From the NCBI RefSeq assembly GCF_000225505.1, contig NZ_BACI01000093.1, positions 1 to 49,954 of the forward strand: a DNA stretch of 49,954 bases, written 5' to 3'. The position numbers and the translations under genes are program-made. This DNA comes from Gordonia alkanivorans NBRC 16433 (GTDB lineage: Bacteria > Actinomycetota > Actinomycetes > Mycobacteriales > Mycobacteriaceae). Positions 18,692 through 27,829 of this stretch are shown one piece after another. Position 1 is the first letter of the stretch; each line of letters begins with the position of its first letter. The notes under the pieces are model-generated. The model was not told the DNA's origin, ran no database searches, and saw nothing but the letters and a program-made list of their open reading frames with translations.

Positions 18692-19026
18692 GTGAACCTC
18701 GCCAACATGCGCAACACCTGATCCAAATCGTGCGCACCATCAACCGGAGTGCCGTTGCGGGCGTAGCCGAACTCGTGAGGCAGATCCTGCACCACATGCT
18801 CACCCACATGCACCGACCCCACCCACCGATCCCGGTTGGGACCACCAATACGGGTGCGGACCTGAACATCCCGCGCCAACTCGCCGGTCTGCTTCGCCAC
18901 CAACGCCTGATACAACAAGGCTGCAGTGTTCGCCCTCGACTCGACCAGACGCCGCATCTCCGCAGAGACCAGCACCTCACCAAGCCCGCGGAAACCGTGC
19001 GCGCGACCCACCTTCACATCACGCAC
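18688..19026 (-). CDS. Neck / tail-completion protein (HK97 gp10-like)
   Basis: This is a 112-residue basic protein (GHGFRGLGEVLVSAEMRRL-like start after RAHGF). I choose GTG at 19026 because GGGAGG lies just upstream, giving an eight-base overlap with the stopper gene; GTG at 19017 is an alternative. The order adaptor, stopper, gp10-like, terminator, tube is conserved in HK97-like siphoviruses, and gp10-like proteins join head and tail. Family membership is inferred from order and size. Confidence 0.7.
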   Translation of the reverse strand: MRDVKVGRAHGFRGLGEVLVSAEMRRLVESRANTAALLYQALVAKQTGELARDVQVRTRIGGPNRDRWVGSVHVGEHVVQDLPHEFGYARNGTPVDGAHDLDQVLRMLARFT

Positions 19027-19363
19027 CAGCCACCTCCCGAAGACGAACCAGCTTGCGGCCGAAATCGTGACCAGTCTGCGGCTGCAGCTGATCCCACATC
19101 GGCCGCCCCTGAACACGGAAGGTCGCAACCTCCCCCGTCCTGACGTCGACGAACCGCACCTTGTCCGACGGTTGGACGTCGTCATCGCGCGGCACATACG
19201 TGTCGACATCGGTGATCTGCACGTCCTGGAAGTTGGTGTTCGAGTACGAGGCGTTCCAGTCGAACCACCAGTCATCGAACGACGCTTCCTCCGCCGGACC
19301 CACAGGGTCCCCGTGGCGGTCCTTGCCGGCTTCCCGAACACGAACCACGGTGGTGCCAGTCAT
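19019..19363 (-). CDS. Head-to-tail stopper
   Basis: This 114-residue beta-rich protein contains VRVREAGKDRHGDPVGP near the start and TYVPRDDDVQPSDKVRF in the middle, a pattern like head-closure proteins of actinophages. Position between the adaptor and the gp10-like protein agrees. It should close the DNA channel after packaging. The ATG at 19363 overlaps the adaptor stop by four bases. Confidence 0.72.
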   Translation of the reverse strand: MTGTTVVRVREAGKDRHGDPVGPAEEASFDDWWFDWNASYSNTNFQDVQITDVDTYVPRDDDVQPSDKVRFVDVRTGEVATFRVQGRPMWDQLQPQTGHDFGRKLVRLREVAGA

Positions 19364-19752
19364 CCCGGCACACCCCACGGAGACACCTGCATCGACCCAA
19401 TCCGACGTCGCTTCCGCACAGGGTCACGCACGAGCCGAAGATCTTCCTCGGTGAACGTGATCCGCCCGGACGCAACCTCTTTGGACCACGAACGGCTGTC
19501 GGTCATGGGCCCCATCACCTGCGACCTCTGCGTGGAACCGTCCGGGTTGCGGTACAGCTCCAACACCTTGTCGCAAACCAGCACCTTGGCGCGGTGAGCA
19601 CGCTCCGCTGACAGCTCGGAACTGGCCAACGCTGGCACCAGACCCACGAGGAACGACTCCACATCCTCGATACGAGTGGTCACCCATTCCGATCGCTCGT
19701 GTGGGATGGTCCCCTCGTATCGTGCTGCGACGTCGTCGTACTCGGCGAACAT
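19360..19752 (-). CDS. Head-to-tail adaptor
   Basis: This 130-residue mostly helical protein begins FAEYDDVAARYEGTIP and has the helix VTTRIEDVESFLVGLVPAL. This is the usual pattern of adaptor proteins (gp15/gp6-like) that bind under the portal. It follows the capsid region and starts with a one-base overlap of the preceding gene at 19752. The C-terminal part (EEDLRLVRDPVRKRRRIGS) is basic. Confidence 0.75.
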   Translation of the reverse strand: MFAEYDDVAARYEGTIPHERSEWVTTRIEDVESFLVGLVPALASSELSAERAHRAKVLVCDKVLELYRNPDGSTQRSQVMGPMTDSRSWSKEVASGRITFTEEDLRLVRDPVRKRRRIGSMQVSPWGVPG

Positions 19753-20069
19753 CAGACCGGCACACCCGCTGCTTTGCAGGCATCGATGATGTCGTCACGC
19801 TTCCAAGCCGACTCCACCGCCACGTTGTGCTTGTCGGCCCAGTCAGCCCACACCTTGCGGGACGCACCAGGACCGCCCTGCGGCGGAGGCTCCTCCGAAG
19901 AATCGGACTTGTCGGTGTGCACGCTGGCCGAACCTTCGACCGGCACATCCCACACGTCCGGGTTGGTGATCTTGGTCCGCGCCCACGAAGGGACGGAATC
20001 ACCAGGCCCGAACGAATGCAGGTTGCCCTTCTCGTCGAACAGCGAGACGTAGGTGACCAGCGAGGACAT
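19752..20069 (-). CDS. Conserved structural-operon protein downstream of capsid
   Basis: This 105-residue protein has an N-terminal beta segment (VTYVSLFDEKGNLHSFGPGD), a Ser/Pro/Gly-rich linker (about 50-68) and a C-terminal helical domain resembling a small HeH/SAP-like fold (WADWADKHNVAVESAWKRDDIIDACKAAG broken here after 20 residues in quotation: KRDDIIDACKAAGVPV). Proteins of this kind are common between capsid and adaptor in actinophages. Function is unknown. One-base overlaps with both neighbours show coupled translation. Confidence 0.65.
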   Translation of the reverse strand: MSSLVTYVSLFDEKGNLHSFGPGDSVPSWARTKITNPDVWDVPVEGSASVHTDKSDSSEEPPPQGGPGASRKVWADWADKHNVAVESAWKRDDIIDACKAAGVPV

Positions 20070-21106
20070 CAGGCCACGTCCAGCACCGACAGCAGGCCGG
20101 CGTTCGACAGGATCGGCATGCCGACCGCGTCAACGAACGTGAACTCGCGGTAGGGCGGGCCGACCTTCTCGACGACACCGACGATGCCGGGTCCGTCGCG
20201 GAACGACAGCTCCGACTGGCCGGAGGTGACGAGCTCGAGAGCGGTCGCCGACATGCCGTACGCCATGAACCCGAGCTCCCCGATGTTCTCCGGGAGGAGG
20301 ATCGCCTTGTCGGCCGCGATGACGCGGGTGACAGTGCCCTCCACGTTCAGGGTCGAGTCGTACGCCTCGAACGTGGGAAGGTCCTCCGAGGAGAGCAGGT
20401 TGTTGAGCTCGGCCAGGGTGACCGAGGTGCGTCCCTGCGTCGACCCGTACACGGCGTCGATGACTTCCTTGTTCTTGCGGAGGAGGCTGAGCGTCGACCG
20501 CGACACGAGGCCACGGGTGGCCTTGCCGTTGCCGTTGGCGATGCGGACCTGCTGCTGGGTTTCCAGATCGGTCAGCGGAACCGCGGTCGTGGTGTTGGAC
20601 CACAGAGCACCAGCCGGAGCGGTGATCTGGTTGGCCGGCACACCGTAGTCGGCCTCACTGTTGAGCCCACCCTCGTTGATGGTGAGCTTGCCGTCGGTGA
20701 GGGTGTCACCCCAGGCGAGCTCCACACGGTTGTGCATGGTGCCCACGAGCCGTTCGGCGTCGTTGTAGGCGGCTTGCGCCTGCACGGCCTTGTTGGTGCC
20801 GCCCAGGCGGGCGACTTCCTGAGCGATGCGCTCGTACTCGCCCTTGTTCAGCGAGTCCGAGAACGGCGCCAGCTCGACGTACTTGCCGCTGCCGGCGTCG
20901 CGCTTCGACACGTGGATGGTGCCGTCGAACGACCGGTACTGCGCGGTGCGGTTCGTCTTGGTTAGCTCCGCCCAGTCGATGCGGTTGGAGTCGAACGTGC
21001 GGACCGGGAACAGCTGCGAGAGCGCGTTGCTCGCCGGAACCGGAACGGTGCGCACGAACGTGGTGAGCGTGTCCGGGGAGATCGGACCATCGAAAACGAT
21101 TGCCAT
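20069..21106 (-). CDS. Major capsid protein
   Basis: This 345-residue protein follows the decoration protein and shows the pattern of gpE-type HK97-fold capsids: an N-terminal arm (DGPISPDTLTTFVRTVPVP), central domains with LNKGEYERIAQEVARLGG, and a C-terminal beta region ending FVDAVGMPILSNAGL. It should form the icosahedral shell. Start ATG at 21106 has GAGAGGACTG upstream. No separate protease gene is visible, so head maturation may not need proteolysis here. Confidence 0.88.
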   Translation of the reverse strand: MAIVFDGPISPDTLTTFVRTVPVPASNALSQLFPVRTFDSNRIDWAELTKTNRTAQYRSFDGTIHVSKRDAGSGKYVELAPFSDSLNKGEYERIAQEVARLGGTNKAVQAQAAYNDAERLVGTMHNRVELAWGDTLTDGKLTINEGGLNSEADYGVPANQITAPAGALWSNTTTAVPLTDLETQQQVRIANGNGKATRGLVSRSTLSLLRKNKEVIDAVYGSTQGRTSVTLAELNNLLSSEDLPTFEAYDSTLNVEGTVTRVIAADKAILLPENIGELGFMAYGMSATALELVTSGQSELSFRDGPGIVGVVEKVGPPYREFTFVDAVGMPILSNAGLLSVLDVA

Positions 21107-21120
21107 GATTCAGTCCTCTC

Positions 21121-21525
21121 TCACAGCCACACAATGAGGGGCAGATCGGCCTTGCCGTTGGCGTCGACCGTTGCCGGAAGGTTGGCCGTGTTGACGGCAC
21201 CGTGGATGAAGCGGGCGCCGCCCACCTTGGTCAACGCACTGCCGGTCGAGGTGTCGATAGCCCGGACCGACGAGAACAGCAGCCCCACGCAGGTCTCACG
21301 ACCATCCGAGGCGGCGTTGTCGTACGGCCCGAACAGGCCGGTCGCGGTGACCTTGCCCAGTGCGGTACCCGACTTGATGAACCCGTTCGGGTAGTGCGTG
21401 TTCTGGGTGAACTTCGAAATGTCCAGCGTCACCGAGGGAGTCACGTCTGTGCCGTGGGTTCCCACGAGCCACGAACGATCCTCCACCTGATAGCTGCTGG
21501 AGCGAACGGAGATGTCAGTCGACAT
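21121..21525 (-). CDS. Head decoration protein (gpD-like)
   Basis: This 134-residue protein has the gpD-like series ITKFTQNTHYPNGFIKSG-type segment (here DISKFTQNTHYPNGFIKSGT), then ALGKVTATGLFGPYDN and a Gly/Ala-rich end. Decoration proteins bind the three-fold sites of the expanded capsid and stabilise it against DNA pressure. It lies between scaffold and major capsid, the normal order for gpE-type capsids. Confidence 0.85.
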   Translation of the reverse strand: MSTDISVRSSSYQVEDRSWLVGTHGTDVTPSVTLDISKFTQNTHYPNGFIKSGTALGKVTATGLFGPYDNAASDGRETCVGLLFSSVRAIDTSTGSALTKVGGARFIHGAVNTANLPATVDANGKADLPLIVWL

Positions 21526-21528
21526 CAG

Positions 21529-22200
21529 TTACTCCTTGTCTGTGATGTAGCCGCGGCGACGTGCCTCAGCTAGTCCTTCTTCTTTCGCCGAAGGTGCCGG
21601 CGGTCGTGTGCCTGATTGCCCCCACTGCCGGGGCGGCTGCTGCTTGCCTGATCCGCCGAACAGGCCGGTCAGGTGCCCTACCACTGCTTCCTCGTCGAAC
21701 TCGCCGTCCTTGATGAACTTGGCGGCGTCCGTGATCGCCAGGAACGATTCGAGTTGATCGCCGTCGATGAACCGGCCAGCGGTGGAACGCAACACTTTTG
21801 GCGCCCACTTCGACGTCGCCTCTTCGGCAGCTGCAGCCGCAGCGGCAGCCTTGGCGTCCTCGATCACCTTCTCGCTGTCCGAGAGCCCCGATTGGCGGAG
21901 TTGTTCCGCGTCCTCGATTGCCTGCCTCGCCTGTTCGGGGGTGATCCCAGCGAACTTCTTGAGGGTGTCAGCCTTCTTGCGGTCGTGGAACTTGAAGTAC
22001 GCGAGCTGCTGCTCGGTCGTCATCTCCGCGATCGGCGTATCCTCCGGGAACCCCTTGTCGGCGGCCGGCGGATCGTTCGGGGGGTTGTTAGGCGGATCAT
22101 CCGGGTCTGGGGCGCCGCCCATGACGGGCCACACCGGTCCGCGGCCGGTGAATCCGATCGCCTGAACCCCCGTGAGAGGGTGAATTGGTAGGTGGGACAA
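21529..22200 (-). CDS. Capsid scaffolding protein
   Basis: This protein has about 223 residues. I choose TTG at 22200 because GAGGAG lies eight bases upstream; the longer frame from 22245 lacks a ribosome site. It has a Pro/Asp-rich N-terminal segment (about 30-55), a long charged helix with an Ala run (about 75-150) and a Gly/Gln-rich tail. Such acidic coiled-coil proteins upstream of capsid genes act as internal scaffolds for procapsid assembly. Confidence 0.8.
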   Translation of the reverse strand: MSHLPIHPLTGVQAIGFTGRGPVWPVMGGAPDPDDPPNNPPNDPPAADKGFPEDTPIAEMTTEQQLAYFKFHDRKKADTLKKFAGITPEQARQAIEDAEQLRQSGLSDSEKVIEDAKAAAAAAAAEEATSKWAPKVLRSTAGRFIDGDQLESFLAITDAAKFIKDGEFDEEAVVGHLTGLFGGSGKQQPPRQWGQSGTRPPAPSAKEEGLAEARRRGYITDKE

Positions 22201-22269
22201 AACAGTTTCTCCTCTGTCAGGATAGCAACCCATGTCGGGCTTCAACCGCCGGAGGCGGAAGTCTGGCTG

Positions 22270-23319
22270 TCAGGCGCGTGCGGTCTGACGTGTCTTCTTA
22301 GCCCGGTCCTTGGCCCGTTGGGCGCGTGACCTGTACTTGGCTTTCGGCACCAGGACGGCACCAAGTTCGCCGTGCTCGTCCACGTCGTAGCGGGTTCTCT
22401 TCAAGTCGCGCAGCGTGTTTCCTTGCGCGTCCTTGTAGAACCGGCTGAGGTCGTCATCGTTGATCGACTTGGGATCGAAGTCCTTTGTCACTGCGGCGAC
22501 AGTGCATTTGCAGCGGTGATGGATCGGCTTCAACTCTGATATCCGATAAAGGCGGTCCGCGGCAACGATGCACATGCCGCACACGCCGCCGCGCGACAAC
22601 TCTGGGTGGATGACCCTCCGATACCCAAGGACTCGGTCGTCGAGATCTGCCGCCTGCGCCAGAGACTCAGACTCGGCGATCCGTTGCGACAGCATCAGGT
22701 TGTCGTCCACGATCACCCGAACCCGCGACTTGGCCGCTTCGTTCGCCGCGGCATCATCCTGGCCCTGTGACCGCTCATACCGATACACACGAGCCGGCCG
22801 GGTCAACACTTCCTCGGTCGTCGTGTTTCGCACCGTCACCCGCACCCGAGACGGGGTCGCTTCATCAACACCCTCAGGTGTCGCGTCGGGTTGATACTCA
22901 ACCGTCGTGGGGCTGCGGTCGAGATCGGCCACACCATCGTCGACCTCAACACCAGCGGCCCGCACATCCACCGGGGCGGATGGCACGGCAGTCGGAACAT
23001 CAACACCCAGAGCCGTCAGCTGCCGGGTTTGCGCCGCAGCCGTCGCCCGCGCCACCGACGTTTGGGCGGCTTGCATCACCCTCGATGCAGCTTGGGCGAA
23101 ACTGCGAACCTGCGCTTCGTCGTACGGATTGACTGCCGCCCACAGCTTCTCGATCTGCTGCACAGCCCACTGGCCGACCCGCTCCCGGTGACCTACGGCG
23201 CCCTCGGCCATCTGCCGCACCACTTCCCCAATATCCGGGGACTGGGCTGCTACAGAGGCCGCAGAGTATGCGGCAGCTGCCTGCGCGAGCGCCTCGCTAT
23301 AGCTGGTCGGTGCGGTCAC
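22270..23319 (-). CDS. MuF-like minor head protein
   Basis: This 349-residue protein follows the portal with a 23-base overlap (GTG start at 23319). The N-terminal half is helical, and the C-terminal part carries the Cys/His pattern CGMCIVAADRLY ... HHRCKCTV, typical of MuF-like minor head proteins. These sit with the portal inside the head and may be ejected with DNA. The last 30 residues are very basic (KAKYRSRAQRAKDRAKKTR). No toxin domain is evident at the C-terminus. Confidence 0.78.
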   Translation of the reverse strand: MTAPTSYSEALAQAAAAYSAASVAAQSPDIGEVVRQMAEGAVGHRERVGQWAVQQIEKLWAAVNPYDEAQVRSFAQAASRVMQAAQTSVARATAAAQTRQLTALGVDVPTAVPSAPVDVRAAGVEVDDGVADLDRSPTTVEYQPDATPEGVDEATPSRVRVTVRNTTTEEVLTRPARVYRYERSQGQDDAAANEAAKSRVRVIVDDNLMLSQRIAESESLAQAADLDDRVLGYRRVIHPELSRGGVCGMCIVAADRLYRISELKPIHHRCKCTVAAVTKDFDPKSINDDDLSRFYKDAQGNTLRDLKRTRYDVDEHGELGAVLVPKAKYRSRAQRAKDRAKKTRQTARA

Positions 23320-24682
23320 TGTTCGTCACCGGAGGGCCGGCCAGAAGAGCGTCCGCCATCCGCTGCTGAATAACCTGGGCGGCGTCCTGCGGGGACATCT
23401 CCCAGATATCGGTGAGGATGCGTTCTGTCGACAACGCCGCCTGCGCCTGCGCCGACGCAGAACCCTTCTCCGCCAACGAGCGGAACTCGATCGGACCCCA
23501 ATGCAGCCGCAACCCCGTCCGTTCAGGGCTGCCGGCGAACGAGAACGCGATACGCCACAACAGCTTCAACGGAGGAGTCACACGCGCACGGCGGTCACGG
23601 ATCTTCGACGTCGCCGACTCACGCATCAACGCGGCACCCTCAGCTGAACCATTCGCCGCATCCGGTGTGATGAGATGCAGCGGAGTCGATGTGACTGCCG
23701 CGAACTCCTTCACATCGTCCCGTTTCGCGGTGATGATCGGTGTCAGATCGGCCTGGTTCGATTCCCAGAACGTCGCACCACGAAGTACCCACAACGATCC
23801 AGGATCAGCAGCCAGGGCATCCGTGTCCAAATCTGGCTCTTCCCCATCCTCGTCGTCTTCGTCGCTGTCCTCGAGGACCACCGCGCGCTGACGGAACGAC
23901 TGGTACTTCGTCAGCACCATCCGCTGCAGTGTGGTGTCGTTGATGCGGTCGAGCAGGTCGATGTGTGGTTCGTACTCGCCAAGGCCGTTCGCATTCTCGA
24001 ACCGCACGATCGGAACCCCACCAAGATGATCAATCCCGGTGACCTGCTCAGCCTCGTCGGAGGTGAGACGCCAATAGTTGTCGTCGAGTCGCAGTTCCCA
24101 CTTCTCCCCCGGAAGGAACAGGAACGCACGTTCAGTTTTCAGGACCGGGTCATACTCGCGCACCAGAGCGGCACACAACCGCACCGGGTTCAGCGGGTCA
24201 GGAATCCCCACACACCGCCGCGGATCGATCGCATAGATCGACGGCAGCGGGTCGCCAGGGACAACCATCGCGAACGACTCACTCATCCCGAACATGAACG
24301 CCAGGCAGTCCTTGAAACGCGCCGCGAACCCTGACTCGTCCATAATTCGAGCCGCGAGGTCGTCACCGTTGGTGTCCCGGTCCTGATCGGTCGAAACCGC
24401 CTGCAACTCCATACGATCCAACATCGCCCCCACACACATGGGCGCATAGTTGCATCGAGCTTTACGCATCTCCTCACGGAAGATGTCGCGATACTTCTCA
24501 GCCACCTGCGGGAGAGGCGGATCGCCCACGTAGTACGACCACAGCGTGTCCATCGCCTTGTTACGTGGCTTCAGATCCGTGGGGCACGGTCGCCCGTCCT
24601 GCCACACAGGCTTAGTCCGCGCAGTGAACCGCTCATTGAGAAGATCGAACCACTCCGTCGGCGTGAGGTCGTACACGGTCAC
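23297..24682 (-). CDS. Portal protein
   Basis: This 461-residue protein is encoded directly after the large terminase with a four-base overlap. It has the SPP1-type portal pattern: an N-terminal helical wing (WFDLLNERFTARTKP), central domain (MVVPGDPLPSIYAIDPRRC), and a C-terminal stem/crown region (RVTPPLKLLWRIAFSFAG). An acidic stretch (EDSDEDDEDGEEPDLD) at about 275-290 is notable. The dodecameric portal forms the DNA channel and binds terminase. Confidence 0.88.
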   Translation of the reverse strand: MTVYDLTPTEWFDLLNERFTARTKPVWQDGRPCPTDLKPRNKAMDTLWSYYVGDPPLPQVAEKYRDIFREEMRKARCNYAPMCVGAMLDRMELQAVSTDQDRDTNGDDLAARIMDESGFAARFKDCLAFMFGMSESFAMVVPGDPLPSIYAIDPRRCVGIPDPLNPVRLCAALVREYDPVLKTERAFLFLPGEKWELRLDDNYWRLTSDEAEQVTGIDHLGGVPIVRFENANGLGEYEPHIDLLDRINDTTLQRMVLTKYQSFRQRAVVLEDSDEDDEDGEEPDLDTDALAADPGSLWVLRGATFWESNQADLTPIITAKRDDVKEFAAVTSTPLHLITPDAANGSAEGAALMRESATSKIRDRRARVTPPLKLLWRIAFSFAGSPERTGLRLHWGPIEFRSLAEKGSASAQAQAALSTERILTDIWEMSPQDAAQVIQQRMADALLAGPPVTNSDRTDQL

Positions 24683-26304
24683 CTCACCCTCTGAATGGTC
24701 GTACGCTTACGTTTCTTCGGCACTTTCCCAAGTTCATCCATGCGGGCCTGCCAGGACAGGATCGCCGCCATACACGCATCAAACTTCCTGTCCGGGTGCA
24801 GCTTCCCCAAGATCCACAACCGCTTGCCCTCATCGTCAGTGAGGTTCAACTGAACCTTGCCGGCCGCCGCGATATGCCGCTCCAAGTCAGGGTCACCGTT
24901 GTGGGACACCTTCCCGGACTCCATCGCATCCTTGAACCCTTGGATCGCGTTGACCATCGGCCGGCGGCGGTTGGTCCACCACTCCTGCACCACATCCGGA
25001 TACTTGACCGACCACTCACCCACCGTCGAGTTCCAGTGAGGTGGGTCGCAGTACATCTTCTGCACCCGAAACCGTTTGAACAGGGCGGCGACAGTGTCCG
25101 ACACGTCCTGCTCGTCCACTTCCCAGTCGTCCTCAGCATCAAGAGGCCGTTCCCACAACCCGCCGAGCTCCTGAAAACCAGTCTTGATGTCCGTCACCAC
25201 CAAAGAGGTGGCGTCCCGCATCCGGGCGCCATCGAAACCGATCGTCACCCGAGTCCTGTCCGGAATCCGAGCACCCGCACCACAAGAGAGGTCACGCCAC
25301 ACCTGCACGTTGAACGCCTGCGACTCCTGAGCAGTCCACCGGTTCAACCACACCCGCTCGAGATACGTCTTGTCAGCCTTCGGTCGATCCCACTGGCCCG
25401 CAATCCGATCCAGGTCCGACCACTCCGCCACATCCGGTCCCGACGCCTCCCGAACAGCCTCCACACGCTGCTCAAAATCGGCCAAGTCATAGCCGTCCGA
25501 CGCCTGCCGGTGAAAGAAGAACAACGTCGGCCGTTCAGTCTCACCGCGGGCGATCGCCTCAGCCTCAAAGAACTCGTCCTCGGCAACCGAATCCTGCCCC
25601 GGCTCCCCCGCCGTCGTCGTCGACAACGTCCACGGGTCCTCATCCGGCCGCTTCGGCAAGTTCGCGTTCATCGTCTGCACCGCAGCCTTATGCGACGGCA
25701 GATGCAGACGGTGCGTCTCATCGAAACCCTGGAAAGTGGTGCGCGCACCGTCACGGGCGTTCGGGGCGCCGGCAATCGGCACCGCCTTACCGTCCGCCTC
25801 ACCACCCGAACCGAGGCGAATGATCCGATCCAGGCCAATGTCGAACAACTCCGGGTCCGCGCCCTCTTCGCAAATCACCATCAACGCCCCGTAGGCGAGC
25901 TCAGCGACCTGCTCCTGAGTGTTAGCCAGCAACGGGATGTACGGGTCCCGCACCGGACGGCCCTGCAACAGCGACCCATCCCGCTCAAACCCCGCACACC
26001 GCACCGGAGCATCCGGATGCAACTCAGCGAACGCAATCCACGCCATGAACTCCGTCTTCGCAGAGCCCTTCCGCACCGAATACCCGACCCGATCGAACCG
26101 CCGGCGTCCCGCTCGAGGATGCCCCATCGGGTACACCTCGTACGCCCGCCAGATGATCAACTTCTGATCGGCATTCAACTTCGCCGGCTGCCCCTTCAGG
26201 CTTCCCGGCCCGTACACGGCGCGCTCCTCAATGAAGTCACACACCTGACCGCCGAGCGACGGGAAAGGCTCCTCATCGAACGGCGGAACAACCAGAACGC
26301 TCAC
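24679..26304 (-). CDS. terL: Terminase large subunit
   Basis: This 541-residue protein has an N-terminal ATPase (Walker A variant RKGSAKTE at 78-85; Walker B GFDETHRL at 193-200) and a C-terminal RNase H-like nuclease with Asp358 (TIGFDGAR), Asp420 (YCDPPHW) and a late FDACMAA acidic residue. It pumps DNA into the procapsid and cuts concatemers. Upstream is a four-base overlap with a 106-residue gene. Length and motifs match HK97-like actinophage terminases. Confidence 0.95.
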   Translation of the reverse strand: MSVLVVPPFDEEPFPSLGGQVCDFIEERAVYGPGSLKGQPAKLNADQKLIIWRAYEVYPMGHPRAGRRRFDRVGYSVRKGSAKTEFMAWIAFAELHPDAPVRCAGFERDGSLLQGRPVRDPYIPLLANTQEQVAELAYGALMVICEEGADPELFDIGLDRIIRLGSGGEADGKAVPIAGAPNARDGARTTFQGFDETHRLHLPSHKAAVQTMNANLPKRPDEDPWTLSTTTAGEPGQDSVAEDEFFEAEAIARGETERPTLFFFHRQASDGYDLADFEQRVEAVREASGPDVAEWSDLDRIAGQWDRPKADKTYLERVWLNRWTAQESQAFNVQVWRDLSCGAGARIPDRTRVTIGFDGARMRDATSLVVTDIKTGFQELGGLWERPLDAEDDWEVDEQDVSDTVAALFKRFRVQKMYCDPPHWNSTVGEWSVKYPDVVQEWWTNRRRPMVNAIQGFKDAMESGKVSHNGDPDLERHIAAAGKVQLNLTDDEGKRLWILGKLHPDRKFDACMAAILSWQARMDELGKVPKKRKRTTIQRVR

Positions 26305-26621
26305 ACCGCGGACTGGCTCTCGGACGAGCCGAAGTCGAAAACCACGAGCACATCGTCGGTGGGTGACCAGTCACTCCGACGAGCTACGACCTCACGGCTA
26401 CAGATCCGCACTTTCTCCGCTAGGTCGAACGCGCGAACGCGCGCATACTGTTCGATCACTTCGTCCGCGAGTTCACGCGCGTGCCCCCAACTGCGGAGGA
26501 TCACAGGGGGATAACTGTCGAATCGCTCCACGCGCAGGAAAGGGTTGGTGCGGTAGACCCAGCCAACGCCCTCCACACGCACCGTGTACTCGGTAGTGGT
26601 GATCACAGCATCGTCGGTCAT
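26301..26621 (-). CDS. Hypothetical protein between terminase subunits
   Basis: This 106-residue acidic protein has a beta-rich first half (TTTEYTVRVEGVGWVYRTNP) and a helix RELADEVIEQYARVRAF. No family is recognised. It overlaps both the upstream 38-residue gene and terL by four bases, so it is expressed with the packaging genes. Confidence 0.65.
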   Translation of the reverse strand: MTDDAVITTTEYTVRVEGVGWVYRTNPFLRVERFDSYPPVILRSWGHARELADEVIEQYARVRAFDLAEKVRICSREVVARRSDWSPTDDVLVVFDFGSSESQSAV

Positions 26622-26734
26622 TGACCGAACGCCCGTTCAATCTTGCTGGCAAGTAGAGCCAGATCAATGTGGTGCCATGCGCACCAGCGGCCATGAACGC
26701 CAAGACGACAAGACAACCTTCCGGCCCGATACAT
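26618..26734 (-). CDS. Small Cys/His-containing protein
   Basis: This is a 38-residue gene too short for usual gene callers. Its ATG at 26734 has AGGAAGGGGG upstream, and its stop overlaps the next ATG by four bases. It contains CRLGVHGRWCAWHH, a possible metal-binding Cys/His set, and a helical end. Such mini-proteins are common near terminase genes in actinophages; function unknown. Confidence 0.6.
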   Translation of the reverse strand: MYRAGRLSCRLGVHGRWCAWHHIDLALLASKIERAFGQ

Positions 26735-26751
26735 CAAAGCCCCCTTCCTAC

Positions 26752-27201
26752 TCATACGGCGTGCAACCCCTTGCGGGGGTCAGCGCCACCGGCCTTCGGT
26801 GCGGCGGTCGACTTGCGTGTCTGCCGGCGCTCAGTGGCGTCCTCAGCCCGAGCAACTTCGATCTGTAGCGTGCGACGAGCCATTGGCGTTAAACCGCACT
26901 CACGCAGTAGAAGGCGGGCTTCTGCCATTGCTGCCGACCGCGCCGTAGCCGTTGTCTCTGGGTCCCAGGTAGTTTGAATCGCGCGAGCCGCCATCAGAAC
27001 GTTGTGGCGGTCAGACTCCATCCACTCCTGAGGCATCGGCGACGACCAAGCCGACTCCCAGAAGTCACGCACAGCTGGATGCCACGCAACATAATCGGGC
27101 AATTCCGGGATCACCGGGTTATCAACTTCGGACAAGGTCTTGGTACCCGACTTGCTCCGGTGTCCTCTTCGGACACTGGCAGGCTTCGGTGTAGGTGGCA
27201 T
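26752..27201 (-). CDS. terS: Terminase small subunit
   Basis: This 149-residue protein has a basic N-terminus (KPASVRRGHRSKSG), the central AWHPAVRDFWESAWSSPMP segment and a helical RSAAMAEARLLLRECGLTP region, a pattern of actinophage small terminases. It lies upstream of terL with two small genes between. It should bind cos or pac DNA and start packaging. The ATG at 27201 lacks a strong ribosome site. Confidence 0.8.
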   Translation of the reverse strand: MPPTPKPASVRRGHRSKSGTKTLSEVDNPVIPELPDYVAWHPAVRDFWESAWSSPMPQEWMESDRHNVLMAARAIQTTWDPETTATARSAAMAEARLLLRECGLTPMARRTLQIEVARAEDATERRQTRKSTAAPKAGGADPRKGLHAV

Positions 27202-27214
27202 ATGAGATCCCCCT

Positions 27215-27829
27215 TCAGATCAGGGCTAGTTGCTCGCCGCCACCTCGGTCACCCTTAACCGAGTTGCACTGAAAGCAAGCGCAAGCCACGTTCGCGCGAG
27301 TATGTGACCCGCCCTTAGCGAGGGGGATCAGATGGTCGATTGTCGGGGCTGCGGGATTAGGAACCTTCGCGTCCCTCCCGCACTTTTTGCCACAGATATG
27401 GCAGCGGTACCGGTCGCGTTCGAAAATCTCCGCCGGATGAAACTTGTCCACAACCGAGGACTTCGCCCGCGCCCGACGAGCCTGGTTGTGCTGCTGCCTC
27501 TGCAACTGGTACCGGCTGGTCCCAACCCGACGTAAGTGAAACGCGCGATTCGAGCAGACCGCCGAGCAGTACTTCCGACGATGCACCTGCACGAAAGTCG
27601 ATCCGCACTGCTCGCAAACAGACTCGGCAGGCCGGCGGCGCTTCCGCTCATTCGTGGTATTTCGCCACTCACGCAGACGATCCGGGTTGCGCGCATCACA
27701 TGCTCGAGCCTTGCAGGAACCGTTGCAGTAGCGCTTGTTTGATCGCTCGGTGCGGAACGTCTGACCGCACCCTCCGCAGCACACCTCGAGTAAGGGAATC
27801 GGAGACTCCCTTCGGAAGCGGACCGGCAC
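27215..27829 (-). CDS. HNH endonuclease with zinc fingers (probable homing enzyme)
   Basis: This 204-residue protein has two N-terminal Cys-finger modules (CCGGCGQTF ... YCNGSCKARAC and CEQCGSTF ... KYCSAVCSNRAF) and a C-terminal HNH nuclease (CHICGKKCG, TIDHLIPLAKGGSHTRANV, ACFQCNSVKG). It resembles the endonuclease at 28528-29268 in layout. The GTG start at 27829 lies inside one arm of a 16-bp inverted repeat. It separates the compact packaging HNH (27987-28346) from terS, which are usually adjacent, so insertion as a mobile gene is likely. Confidence 0.85.
   Translation of the reverse strand: MPVRFRRESPIPLLEVCCGGCGQTFRTERSNKRYCNGSCKARACDARNPDRLREWRNTTNERKRRRPAESVCEQCGSTFVQVHRRKYCSAVCSNRAFHLRRVGTSRYQLQRQQHNQARRARAKSSVVDKFHPAEIFERDRYRCHICGKKCGRDAKVPNPAAPTIDHLIPLAKGGSHTRANVACACFQCNSVKGDRGGGEQLALI

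Noticed and set aside
24796..26514. A 572-codon plus-strand open frame opposite the large terminase
   Set aside because: It mirrors the terminase codons in a GC-rich genome, is rich in Arg, Pro and His, and has no ribosome site; the minus-strand product has clear ATPase and nuclease motifs.
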